Below are positions 1 through 6,854 of a stretch of 64,000 nt of DNA, one piece after another. Position 1 is the first letter of the stretch, and every line of letters begins with the position of its first letter. Both the position numbers and the translations under genes were made by a program. The stretch comes from Streptomyces sp. ADI96-02 (GTDB taxonomy: Bacteria > Actinomycetota > Actinomycetes > Streptomycetales > Streptomycetaceae). The notes beneath the pieces are model-generated. The model ran no database searches, was not told the origin of the DNA, and saw only the letters and a program-made list of their open reading frames with translations. The stretch lies in NCBI RefSeq assembly GCF_003846185.1, contig NZ_ML123034.1:2764854-2828853 (forward strand), given 5' to 3'.

Positions 1-466
1 TCGCGGCGTACGCTCCGACGAGCGCCATCCCGGTCAGCCCGGTGAACGAGGACGTGTTGACGATGGTCCCGCCGCCCGCCGCCGCGATCTCCGGGGCCAC
101 CGCCCGGATGCCGAGGAACGTACCCGTCAGGTTGACCCGCACGACCTCCTGGAACTCCGCCGGCGGCGTGTCGAGCAGCGCGTTGAAGCGGAGGATGCCC
201 GCGTTGTTGACGAGCCCGTCGATCCTGCCGAAGGCGTCCTTGGCCACGGCGACGGCGTCGGCCCAGTCCTCCTCGCACCCCACGTCCAGCCGGACGAACC
301 GCGCGGAGTCCCCGCCCAGCTCCTCGGCCAGCGCCCGGCCCCGTTCGGTGAGCACGTCCGCGACGACGACCCGCGCGCCCTCCTCCGCGAAGAGGCGCGC
401 CTCCTGCTCGCCCTGACCGCGCGCCGCCCCGGTGACCAGCACGACGCGCCCGTCCAGCTTGCCCAT
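1..466 (-). CDS. SDR-family NAD(P)-dependent oxidoreductase, C-terminus cut by window edge
   Basis: The N-terminal ~155 residues of a classical short-chain dehydrogenase are visible. They include the cofactor-binding GAARGQG motif near residue 12, the NNAG motif of the central strand, the catalytic Ser of a TSS motif, and the Tyr of GAYAA just before the edge. The matching Lys lies outside the window. Reading runs leftward and stays open to base 1. Two in-frame starts are possible: ATG at 466, which matches family N-termini, and ATG at 502, which would add 12 residues. Each has its own GGGGAG-like ribosome binding site because the start region is tandemly duplicated. The gene follows the LLM oxidoreductase on the same strand with a gap of at most 47 bases, so the two are probably co-transcribed. 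Substrate is unknown. Confidence 0.9.
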   Translation of the reverse strand, partial: MGKLDGRVVLVTGAARGQGEQEARLFAEEGARVVVADVLTERGRALAEELGGDSARFVRLDVGCEEDWADAVAVAKDAFGRIDGLVNNAGILRFNALLDTPPAEFQEVVRVNLTGTFLGIRAVAPEIAAAGGGTIVNTSSFTGLTGMALVGAYAA

Positions 467-513
467 GCCCGTCTCCCCCGCGCGCCGAGATGACTTGCCC
501 ATGCCCGCCTCCC
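461..513 (-). repeat. duplicated ribosome-binding-site/start-codon segment
   Basis: On the minus strand a block of SD (GGGGAGG or GGGGGAG), spacer, ATG GGC AAG occurs twice, 36 bases apart, so the second ATG (466) is in frame with the first (502). The upstream copy begins directly after the TAG stop of the preceding oxidoreductase gene at 514-516. Either copy could initiate the SDR gene. Confidence 0.7.
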
Positions 514-1458
514 CTACGTGTCGAGATGAGGAGCGACGTCCGCACCGAACGCCGCCATCTGATCGGTCAGCTCGCTGACACTCCGGCTCCGGAAGCGCAC
601 CTGGACCTGGTCCACGCCGATCGCCGCGTACCGGCGCAGCGACTCCGCCAGCGTCTCGGGCTTCCCGGCGAGGGTCCGCCGCCCGACCGGCCACCCGGGC
701 TCGCCCACGTACAGCGGCTCGGTGATCGCGCCGACGACGATCGGCGCTTCGACGCCTGCCTCCTCCCGCAGGGCCCGCAGCCGGGCGATCAGCGCGGGCA
801 GCCGTTCGAACGGATCGCCCTGCGGCAGCCAGCCGTCGCCGCGTACGGCGGCCCGGCGGACGGCGGCGGGCGAGGAGCCGCCCACCCAGATCGGTACCCG
901 CTCCTGTACGGGGCGCGGCAACTGCCCGAGCCCGCTGAACGCGAACCGCTCGCCCGCGAACTCCGGGTACTCCTCCGGCCCCAGCGCGGCCCGCAGGGCG
1001 TCGATGGTCTCGTCCAGCACACCGCCGCGCCCGTCGAAGTCCGCCCCGACGGCCTCGAACTCCTCCCGCACGTGCCCGGCCCCGACCCCGAGGACCAGCC
1101 GCCCGCCGCTGAGGTGGTCGAGGGTCGCGTACTGCTTGGCGGTGAGCAGCGGGTGGCGCAGCCCGACGACGGCGACGTGACTCATCAGCAGGACGCGCTC
1201 GGTGACGCCGGCGAGGAAGGAGAGCGTGGCGACGGGGTCGTACCAGACGGTGCTCATCCCTTCGGCGAGCCGCCGCGGAATGGCCACATGGTCGCAGCTC
1301 GCGAGGTAGGCGAAGCCGCCGAGCTCGGCGGCGCGGGCGACCCGGACGAGGTCGGCGGGGGTCGCCGCGGCCTCCCAGGGCTCGGCGTAGATCGCGCTCT
1401 GCGACTGGACCGGGAGCTGCATCCCGTACGACAGCGCCCCGCTGGGCAGAACCGGCAC
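514..1458 (-). CDS. LLM-class F420/flavin-dependent oxidoreductase
   Basis: A 314-residue protein of the luciferase-like monooxygenase fold. Recognisable elements are the N-terminal sampling helix with SCDHVAIP, the TYDP-like WYDPVATLSFLAG segment, LGVGAGHVREEFEAVG, and WVGGSSPAAVRRAA followed by GDGWLP. In Streptomyces such proteins usually bind coenzyme F420 or FMN; the substrate cannot be told from sequence. The start is GTG at 1458 with a strong AAGGAGG site upstream. The gene is first in a probable two-gene unit with the SDR downstream. A combination of an F420-type oxidoreductase and an SDR suggests a small catabolic or detoxification unit, which is inference only. Confidence 0.9.
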   Translation of the reverse strand: MPVLPSGALSYGMQLPVQSQSAIYAEPWEAAATPADLVRVARAAELGGFAYLASCDHVAIPRRLAEGMSTVWYDPVATLSFLAGVTERVLLMSHVAVVGLRHPLLTAKQYATLDHLSGGRLVLGVGAGHVREEFEAVGADFDGRGGVLDETIDALRAALGPEEYPEFAGERFAFSGLGQLPRPVQERVPIWVGGSSPAAVRRAAVRGDGWLPQGDPFERLPALIARLRALREEAGVEAPIVVGAITEPLYVGEPGWPVGRRTLAGKPETLAESLRRYAAIGVDQVQVRFRSRSVSELTDQMAAFGADVAPHLDT

Positions 1459-1824
1459 GGCGGCCTCCTTCCCTTCGAACCCGCGGGCGGGCCCCGCCCG
1501 GGGTGACGGCCGTCATCGTCATACCTGACGGGTCATCAGACAAGGGGGTCGGGGCGGAGAAGAGGGCTCGGGCTGCCGACGTACGGTTTCCTCCGGTTCG
1601 ACGTCAAGGCGCTCGGGCCGCCGAGGGCGGAGGCCCTTCCCCGGCCCCTCGCTCGGCTGAGAGTCGTCCGTGGCACCGGGTCCATCGGAGGGCCCGACGC
1701 CGGTTCCGCGACATGTCGAAGGGCCCAGCCCCGCGATGTCTGAGAAGCTGCGGAGCTCATCGGCACACAGTGTTCCGCAGCTCGATCCAGAGGACAGGCG
1801 AGCGGCAACGAGAAGGGCAGCCTC
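1459..1824. other. intergenic region between divergent genes
   Basis: A 366-base stretch between the divergently transcribed LLM oxidoreductase and VOC genes. It must hold both promoters. I see a G+C palindrome around 1482-1502 and a TGACGGGTCA element near 1527, but no promoter I can assign with confidence and no convincing small gene. Confidence 0.4.
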
Positions 1825-2214
1825 ATGACAGACTCCGCCGGCGACCACGCCGACACCATCACCGGCCTCGGCGTCATCCTCGGCAGCACCGACCCGGACG
1901 CCCTGATCACCTGGTACCGCGCCGCGCTGGAGCCGCTGGGGGCCCGCTGGGTAGGGCACATGCTGCTCGTCGGCCCCGGGGCGATCATCGGCTTCGACCG
2001 GCGCGACGACGTAGCGGACCGCGCCGCCGAACCGGGCCGGCAGCTGATCAACATCACCGTCCAGGACATCCGCACCGCCGAGAAGCACCTCGACTCCCTC
2101 GGGGTGACCTGGGTCCGGCGGGTCGAGGACACCGGGGGCGGCTGGCTCTTCTCCACGGTCGTGGACCCGGTGGGCAACTACGTCCAGATCCTCCAGGGGC
2201 CGGGGGCGCCCTGA
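1825..2214 (+). CDS. VOC-superfamily (glyoxalase/bleomycin-resistance fold) protein
   Basis: A 129-residue single-domain protein with the paired beta-alpha-beta-beta-beta architecture of the vicinal oxygen chelate superfamily. The first half runs GLGVILGSTDPDALITWYRAAL and the second INITVQDIRTAEKHLDSLGV, ending in the typical DPVGNYVQILQ strand. The usual first metal ligand His/Gln is not obvious, so it may be a binding or protective protein rather than a metalloenzyme. Its last ~46 bases recur in degraded form after the vapBC pair, at about 2990-3033. Confidence 0.85.
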   Translation: MTDSAGDHADTITGLGVILGSTDPDALITWYRAALEPLGARWVGHMLLVGPGAIIGFDRRDDVADRAAEPGRQLINITVQDIRTAEKHLDSLGVTWVRRVEDTGGGWLFSTVVDPVGNYVQILQGPGAP

Positions 2215-2265
2215 ATCCCTCGTCATTTCCTCCGCGAACGCACCCTCCCGCAGCCCGCACCCCTC

Positions 2266-2298
2266 CATTGATACATTCGATCATGTACATTGATACAT
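2266..2298 (+). promoter_or_regulatory. candidate VapBC autoregulatory operator
   Basis: The 11-base sequence CATTGATACAT occurs exactly twice, at 2266-2276 and 2288-2298, 22 bases apart (about two helical turns). Overlapping inverted arms TACAT/ATGTA (2272-2287) and TGTA/TACA (2284-2297) are also present. The site is an A+T-rich island 28 bases upstream of the vapB start. Antitoxins of this family normally repress their own promoters by binding such paired sites; the assignment here is inferred. Confidence 0.6.
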
Positions 2299-2325
2299 CC
2301 GAGTGTGCATACAGGAGGGTGGAGT

Positions 2326-2553
2326 ATGAGCCGTACGGTCATCGACCTCGACGACGAGGCGCTGGAAGCCGCCGCGAGAGAACTGGGCACCACGACAAAA
2401 CGCGACACGATCAACACGGCGCTGCGCGAAATCGTCGAACGCAATCGACGTTTGCGTGCCCTGCACGAGTTGCAGGAGATTGTCCAGGAGGGGGGCCTGG
2501 ACACAGACCTTCTCCTCGACAAGCGCCGCTACCGAGGAGGCTCCGCGAAGTGA
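2326..2553 (+). CDS. vapB: VapB-type antitoxin
   Basis: A 75-residue protein with an N-terminal ribbon-helix-helix DNA-binding segment: TVIDLDDEALEAAARELG forms strand plus helix 1, and the following helix carries TALREIVERNRR. The C-terminal part, DTDLLLDKRRYRG, is the usual toxin-binding tail. The start at 2326 is preferred over an ATG at 2290 because an AGGAGGG ribosome binding site sits at 2313-2319. The stop overlaps the vapC start in GTGA, giving translational coupling, as expected for a type II pair that neutralises the adjacent PIN-domain RNase and represses its own operon. Confidence 0.9.
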   Translation: MSRTVIDLDDEALEAAARELGTTTKRDTINTALREIVERNRRLRALHELQEIVQEGGLDTDLLLDKRRYRGGSAK

Positions 2554-2957
2554 GTGTCGCCGACTACCTCATCGATACGTCGGCACTCGCCCGCATCCTC
2601 CTGCGCCAGAGCACCGAGGAGTGGGACCGCCGTATCGGAGCGGGCCTCGTTGCTTTGTGCGACCTGACCGAGCTGGAGGTGCTCTATTCCGCCCGCTCCA
2701 CCAAGGATCGCGAAAACGTCCGGGCGCGTTTGGCCATGTTCGCCTGGTGTCCGATGCCGGACGGCGTATTCCGGCGCGCCCGCACCGTGCAGGAACTGCT
2801 CACCACCAAGGGGGAGCATCGCTGCGCCGGCCCTGTGGACCTGTTGCTGGCCGCGGTCGCGGAGATGTCGGGCCTGACTCTGCTCCACCATGACCGCGAC
2901 TTCGAGACCATCGCCCGCGCCACCGGACAGCCCACCAGGATTCTGAACCTGAGGTGA
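2550..2957 (+). CDS. vapC: VapC-type PIN-domain ribonuclease toxin
   Basis: A 135-residue PIN-domain protein. The acidic metal-binding residues are visible: Asp9 in LIDTSAL, Glu41/Glu43 in TELEVLYSAR, Asp97 in PVDLLLAAVAE and Asp115/Asp117 in HHDRDFE. VapC toxins cleave tRNA or rRNA when freed from VapB; the target here cannot be predicted. The start is GTG at 2550, overlapping the vapB TGA. All key residues are present, so it is probably active. The pair lies between the intact 3' end of the VOC gene and a degraded copy of that same 3' end, which points to insertion at that site. Confidence 0.93.
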   Translation: MSVADYLIDTSALARILLRQSTEEWDRRIGAGLVALCDLTELEVLYSARSTKDRENVRARLAMFAWCPMPDGVFRRARTVQELLTTKGEHRCAGPVDLLLAAVAEMSGLTLLHHDRDFETIARATGQPTRILNLR

Positions 2958-3336
2958 CCGGACCACCGCGGACCCACTGGGCACCCACTGGGCAGCTACG
3001 TCCAGGCCCCCAGGGGCCGGGAGCCCCTGAATCACTCGCCCTCGTCCGTACGGCACCCGCAGGCGACGGCGAGTTTGTCGGGTCAGGCGGACGAGCGGGA
3101 GCACCGAGTGGCGACAGCGGCTGCGCGTCGCATCCGAACCCCTCGGTCAAGAACGGGGCGATCGACAGAGCCGTCGGCCGGAGCGGCGCGTGGTCCGCGA
3201 GGACCCTTGATGCAAGCCCCTCTTGCGTTCACCATGTCATCACGCGAACGAACAATGACATGAACCTCTGGGACGTGTTGCACTGATCGCCCCTGGGCCG
3301 CCCCAGCGGATCCGCACGAAAGAGCAGGTCAGATCG
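2958..3336. other. gene-free region with VOC remnant
   Basis: This 379-base stretch between vapC and the amidase holds only the VOC 3'-end remnant near its left end. The rest codes for nothing I recognise. The amidase promoter should lie in the last ~100 bases, where composition falls to near-balanced A+T around 3230-3290. Confidence 0.4.
2990..3033 (+). pseudogene. degraded second copy of the VOC gene 3' end
   Basis: These ~44 bases align to the last ~46 bases of the VOC gene including its stop (2172-2217), with roughly 38 matches and two small gaps. Immediately upstream is a perfect tandem of ACCCACTGGGC (2972-2993). The copy carries a frameshift and no start, so it is a remnant rather than a gene. 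Confidence 0.7.
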
Positions 3337-4731
3337 ATGAGTGAACGCTCCACCGAGGAACCGGACGCCCTGAGGCGATCCGAGGCCGTGCAGAGATCTC
3401 TGGCGCGAGCCGAAGAGGTGGGACACCTGGGCGGCTTCATCACCCTTGTCGGCGAAGCCGCCGCCAAGGCCCCGGGCGGACCGGGCCCCCTGTCCGGCAT
3501 GACCATAGCGGTCAAGGACAACATCCACGTCGCAGGGCTGCCCAACACGGCCGGCACTCCCGCCCTGCGGGACTTCGTGCCCGCCACCGACGCGCCGGCG
3601 GTGCGTCGGCTGCGTGACGCCGGCGCCGTCATCCTGGGCAAGGCCAACATGCACGAGCTGGCGCTCGGCGTCACCAGCAACAACCGAGCCTTCGGCCCGG
3701 TCCGCAACCCGTACGACACCGAGCGTTTCGCCGGTGGCAGCAGCGGAGGAGTCGCGTCGCTGATCGCGGCCGACGTGGTGCAGGCCGGACTCGGCACCGA
3801 CACGGGCGGCTCGGTCCGCGTTCCCGCCGCCGTCACGGGCACCTGTGGATTCCGGCCCACCGTCGGCCGCTATCCCGGAGAAGGGGTGACGCCCCTGTCC
3901 GGCACCCGGGACACCATCGGCCCCATGGCACGCCGGGTCGCGCACCTGGCCCTGCTCGACGGGGTCCTCAGCGGTGACGACGCCCCGGTGACCGCCCCTC
4001 CACCGAACTCGATCAGGCTGGGTGTGCCGACCGGTCACTTCACCGAGCGGCTTCAGGACGAGGTCGCCGCCCGGTGGGAGGCGACTCTGGGCAGCATCGC
4101 GGCGGCCGGGGTGGAACTGGTCCCGGTCGATGTCACCTCGTTCGTCGAACGCGAGTTCGAGATCGGTATGGCCATCGTGCTGTACGAGACCCGGGTGGAG
4201 TTGTCCTCCTACCTGACGAAGCACCGGCCCGAGATGGATCTCGCCTCTCTCGCGGCCCTCATCGCCAGCCCCGACGTGCGGGACGTCTTCGAGAACTGCG
4301 TCCTCGACGGAGCCCCCGGTCTGGTCTCCGAGGACGTCTACCGCGAGTGCCTGGCCCACCGGGAGCGGCTGCGCGCGGCATACGGGCGGACCTTCGCCGC
4401 ACACGGCCTGGACGGCCTGGCCTTCCCGACCGTCCCGGCCACCGCGCTGGACCTGGCCACCTGCGACCAGGGCATGGTCCTGTGCGGAGAACCCGTCGAC
4501 ACCTTCGCCACCTTCATCCGCAACACCGGCCCCGCAAGCGTCATCGGCGCTCCCGGCCTGAGCATCCCGATGGGCCTGGCGTCGAACGGACTGCCGACGG
4601 GCCTTGAGATCGACGCCCCTGTCGGTGCCGACCGCGCACTGCTCGCCCTCGGGCTGGCCCTGGAGGAGATCTGCGGCCGGCCCGAGCACGCCGGTAACAC
4701 CGTGGCGATCACCGGTGCCATACGTCCCTGA
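3337..4731 (+). CDS. amidase-signature-family amide hydrolase
   Basis: A 464-residue enzyme of the amidase signature family with the full Ser-cisSer-Lys triad: Lys60 in AVKDNIHVAG, the cis-Ser in GGSSGG (135-136), and the nucleophile Ser159 in DTGGSVRVPA. The motif TAGTPAL just after the catalytic Lys and the overall length resemble indoleacetamide and mandelamide hydrolases more than GatA. It has no GatB/GatC partners nearby, which argues against a role in tRNA amidation. It probably hydrolyses an aryl or alkyl amide to the acid plus ammonia in the cytoplasm; the substrate is unproven. It is a single-gene unit ended by a hairpin. Confidence 0.88.
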   Translation: MSERSTEEPDALRRSEAVQRSLARAEEVGHLGGFITLVGEAAAKAPGGPGPLSGMTIAVKDNIHVAGLPNTAGTPALRDFVPATDAPAVRRLRDAGAVILGKANMHELALGVTSNNRAFGPVRNPYDTERFAGGSSGGVASLIAADVVQAGLGTDTGGSVRVPAAVTGTCGFRPTVGRYPGEGVTPLSGTRDTIGPMARRVAHLALLDGVLSGDDAPVTAPPPNSIRLGVPTGHFTERLQDEVAARWEATLGSIAAAGVELVPVDVTSFVEREFEIGMAIVLYETRVELSSYLTKHRPEMDLASLAALIASPDVRDVFENCVLDGAPGLVSEDVYRECLAHRERLRAAYGRTFAAHGLDGLAFPTVPATALDLATCDQGMVLCGEPVDTFATFIRNTGPASVIGAPGLSIPMGLASNGLPTGLEIDAPVGADRALLALGLALEEICGRPEHAGNTVAITGAIRP

Positions 4732-4830
4732 TCGTCGACCGGCACCGAACCCGCTGCCTCTCCGGACAGCGGAACCGTCACGGCGCCACTCGGCTCATGC
4801 CTTCGCTGGACGCCATGCGCCGCGTCCGTG

Positions 4831-4862
4831 CGCCGGGGCCGGCCACGCCACCGGCCCCGGCG
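4831..4862 (+). terminator. hairpin downstream of amidase gene
   Basis: A perfect 12-base-pair G+C stem (4831-4842 with 4851-4862) with an 8-base loop, about 100 bases past the amidase stop. It has no long U-tract, which is common in Streptomyces. Confidence 0.6.
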
Positions 4863-4926
4863 GCTGTTCGCCGACTGCTCCCCGTGCTCCGTACGGCGAC
4901 CGGCCGGGCCCCGCCTCGCCCCCGAC

Positions 4927-5130
4927 TCACTTCCCGTACAGCGCCTCGACCTCCGCCACGAAGTCCACCGGAAGGACCGTGAACGTACGGATCGACTCCG
5001 CCCGCGAGACCAGTCCGTTCGCCTCGTCCGCGCGCAGCTCATCGTCGTGGATCAGGTCCGGCTCAGGGCGGCGATGAACGAGCGGTTGTCGCCGACGACC
5101 ATGCACCGGCTGACCAGGAGGTGGGCGGCC
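4927..5130 (-). pseudogene. remnant of a long-chain acyl-CoA ligase (FadD-like) C-terminus
   Basis: On the minus strand two frames each carry a fragment of the AMP-forming acyl-CoA synthetase C-terminal region. The first is HLLVSRCMVVGDNRSFIAAL (about 5070-5130). The second is HDDELRADEANGLVSRAESI, followed by a FTVLPVDF-like segment, ending at a TGA at 4927. The order matches the family, but the stretch that should separate the two pieces is deleted and the frame changes between them. No adenylation core is present. It is a decayed gene end next to a TetR regulator, which may once have controlled it. Confidence 0.7.
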
Positions 5131-5245
5131 GTGGCCGACGCCCGGCAGAACGCGGGACAGCGGCGGTGCGGCGGTGCAGGGCGCGGAGGCCACGGGGGCA
5201 GGGGCGACGGGCGCGGCGGTGACAGGAGCGGCGGCGGTACGGCCC

Positions 5246-5887
5246 TTACGCCGGGGGCTGCCAGGGCCGGGCGTGCATCAGGTTCTCCAGGCCCGCCCAG
5301 GCGAAGTTCATCAGCGTCGCCGCCGCCTCCTTGGCCGAGACGCCCGGCGTGTCGTTGGCCCAGCCCGCCAGCGCCTCCGCCGCGCCGACCAGCGCCTGCG
5401 CGAGGCCGGCCACGTCGCGGTCCGCCAGCGCCGGATCGCGGTGCGCGTCGCGGGCCGCGGCCCCGATCAGCCCGGTCACGAAGGCGACGATCTCGTCCCG
5501 CATCACGACGACCTCGGAGGCGAACGGCTCGCCGTGCGTCCGCGCCTGCCGGTGCAGCACGGCCCAGCCGTCGGGGTTCTCGGCGGTGTGAGTGAAGAAG
5601 GCCCGCAGCCCCGACCAGAGTTGGCCGTCGGCGGACAGATCCGGTTCCACCCCGGCGCGCACCGCCGCCACCAGGGCCTGCGCCTCGCGCCGGATACAGG
5701 CGGTGAACAGCTCTTCCTTGGAGTTCAGGTACAGGTAGACCAGGGGCTTCGAGACGCCGGCCAGCTCGGCGATCTCGTCCATGGAGGCAGCCCGGTAGCC
5801 GCGCTGCCCGAAGGTCCGCACCGCGGCGTCCATCATCTGCCGCTCCCGCACGGCGCGTGGCATCCGCTTGTTCTTCACAGCACCCAC
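5246..5887 (-). CDS. TetR-family transcriptional regulator
   Basis: A 213-residue regulator. The N-terminal helix-turn-helix is clear: RQMMDAAVRTFGQRGYRAAS leads into MDEIAELAGVSKPLVYLYLNSKEELF. The C-terminal all-helical ligand domain shows no recognisable effector signature. The start is GTG at 5887 with a GGAGGA site 8 bases upstream. Downstream lies the acyl-CoA ligase remnant, so it may have regulated a lost lipid gene (inference). Upstream on the same strand is the MbtH-like gene, with a 121-base gap. Confidence 0.9.
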   Translation of the reverse strand: MGAVKNKRMPRAVRERQMMDAAVRTFGQRGYRAASMDEIAELAGVSKPLVYLYLNSKEELFTACIRREAQALVAAVRAGVEPDLSADGQLWSGLRAFFTHTAENPDGWAVLHRQARTHGEPFASEVVVMRDEIVAFVTGLIGAAARDAHRDPALADRDVAGLAQALVGAAEALAGWANDTPGVSAKEAAATLMNFAWAGLENLMHARPWQPPA

Positions 5888-6008
5888 GTCGCATTCCTCC
5901 CCGCCCCCGCCGCCCTGCTCCCCGGCCAGGGTACGGCGCTGGCCCGCTCCCCGTCGTACCGAGCGGTGCCGGGCGGGGTCGACCGATCCGGACAGGACCG
6001 GGCAGGGG

Positions 6009-6356
6009 TCAGCGGCCGGCTCCGGCCGGATCGTCCGCTCGGGCGGGATCGTCGGCTCCCGCCGAACTGTCGGCCCCGCCCGAACCGTCCGTCCCGCCCG
6101 AACCGTCCGCCCCGCCCGAACCGTCCGTCCCGCCCGGACCGTCGACCCCGCCCGGAGCGGCCGGCTCCGCGCGGCGGCGGGGGCCCAGCGGCCGGACGCC
6201 CCGCCGTACGGTGTCGACGTGCGCCACGCACTCCTCCTGCGACCCGGCGAACCCCTCCACCCGCCAGCCGGCCGGCGGGTAGCTGCCGACCGGCCAGAGC
6301 GCGTGCTGCTCCTCGTCGTTGACGACCACCTGATAGGCCGTCGCGTCGTCGCTCAT
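6009..6356 (-). CDS. MbtH-like protein with repetitive Gly-rich tail
   Basis: A 115-residue protein whose first ~65 residues match the MbtH family, the small partners that stabilise adenylation domains of non-ribosomal peptide synthetases. NDEEQHALWP and PPAGWRVEGFAG are conserved, as is the EECVAHV stretch. The third invariant Trp of the usual WTDMRP end is replaced (RRGVRP), so function may be altered. The remainder is a low-complexity tail of GGTDGS/GGADGS units encoded by an 18-base tandem repeat, unusual for a family normally about 70 residues long. No synthetase gene is in the window. The start has an AGGAGGAG site. Confidence 0.85.
   Translation of the reverse strand: MSDDATAYQVVVNDEEQHALWPVGSYPPAGWRVEGFAGSQEECVAHVDTVRRGVRPLGPRRRAEPAAPGGVDGPGGTDGSGGADGSGGTDGSGGADSSAGADDPARADDPAGAGR
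6027..6152 (-). repeat. 18-base tandem repeat inside the MbtH-like gene
   Basis: Three near-identical 18-base units (6081-6098, 6099-6116, 6117-6134) are flanked by more diverged units on both sides. Because the unit is a multiple of three it keeps the frame and encodes a six-residue GGxDGS repeat. Confidence 0.8.
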
Positions 6357-6784
6357 CGCTCTCCTCCTGCTCCTGTTCCTGCGCTCCTGCTCCTGCGCGC
6401 TGCTGTCGTTCGCTCACCGGGGGCGGCGACGGCGGTGACCGTCAAGGAGTGCCCGTTGAAATCGAAATGATCCTCGTGCGGGGCGGGAGGGGCGGAACGG
6501 ACGGGACGGAACGGATGCGGTACAGCGATCGGGCCGGGTTCGGCCGCGGTGCCGTCGGGAACGGCGTCACGGCGCCGGGCACGGTCGCCGACAGGGCGTC
6601 AGAAGCATCGGCGGGGAAAGGGCAGGAGCGTTCCGGCATCCCCGCGGCCCCGACTCTCGGGCAACGGCCACGGTAGGAGCAGGAGGCAGGCCGAGTCAAT
6701 GGTCTGGACCAGGCAGGACTGGCTCGAATCGGCCGGACCGGGCAGGGCGAAGCGGTACGGAACAGGGTGCGGACGGGGCCGAAA
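6357..6784. other. gene-free region upstream of the MbtH-like gene
   Basis: About 430 bases between the MbtH-like start and the terminator of the transporter gene. It contains a short CTCCTGCTCCTG-rich repeat at 6361-6400. I see no gene and no iron box or other recognisable operator. Confidence 0.4.
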
Positions 6785-6836
6785 ACGCCGAGCGCCCCCG
6801 GCTGCCCTCGGCGGGCGGAACGGGGGCGCTCGGCGT
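6785..6836 (-). terminator. terminator of the DAACS transporter gene
   Basis: A perfect 15-base-pair stem (6785-6799 with 6822-6836) with a 22-base loop. Read in the minus direction it is followed by TTTTC, the form of an intrinsic terminator, 19 bases past the transporter stop. Confidence 0.8.
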
Positions 6837-6854
6837 CGGCCGCGGGCCGCGCGG

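Noticed and set aside
3337..4731. Amidase as GatA of the tRNA amidotransferase
   Set aside because: There is no gatB or gatC nearby and the motifs resemble stand-alone amide hydrolases.
6440..6475. A Zur- or iron-box-like A+T patch upstream of the MbtH-like gene
   Set aside because: The bases do not form the expected inverted repeat for either regulator.
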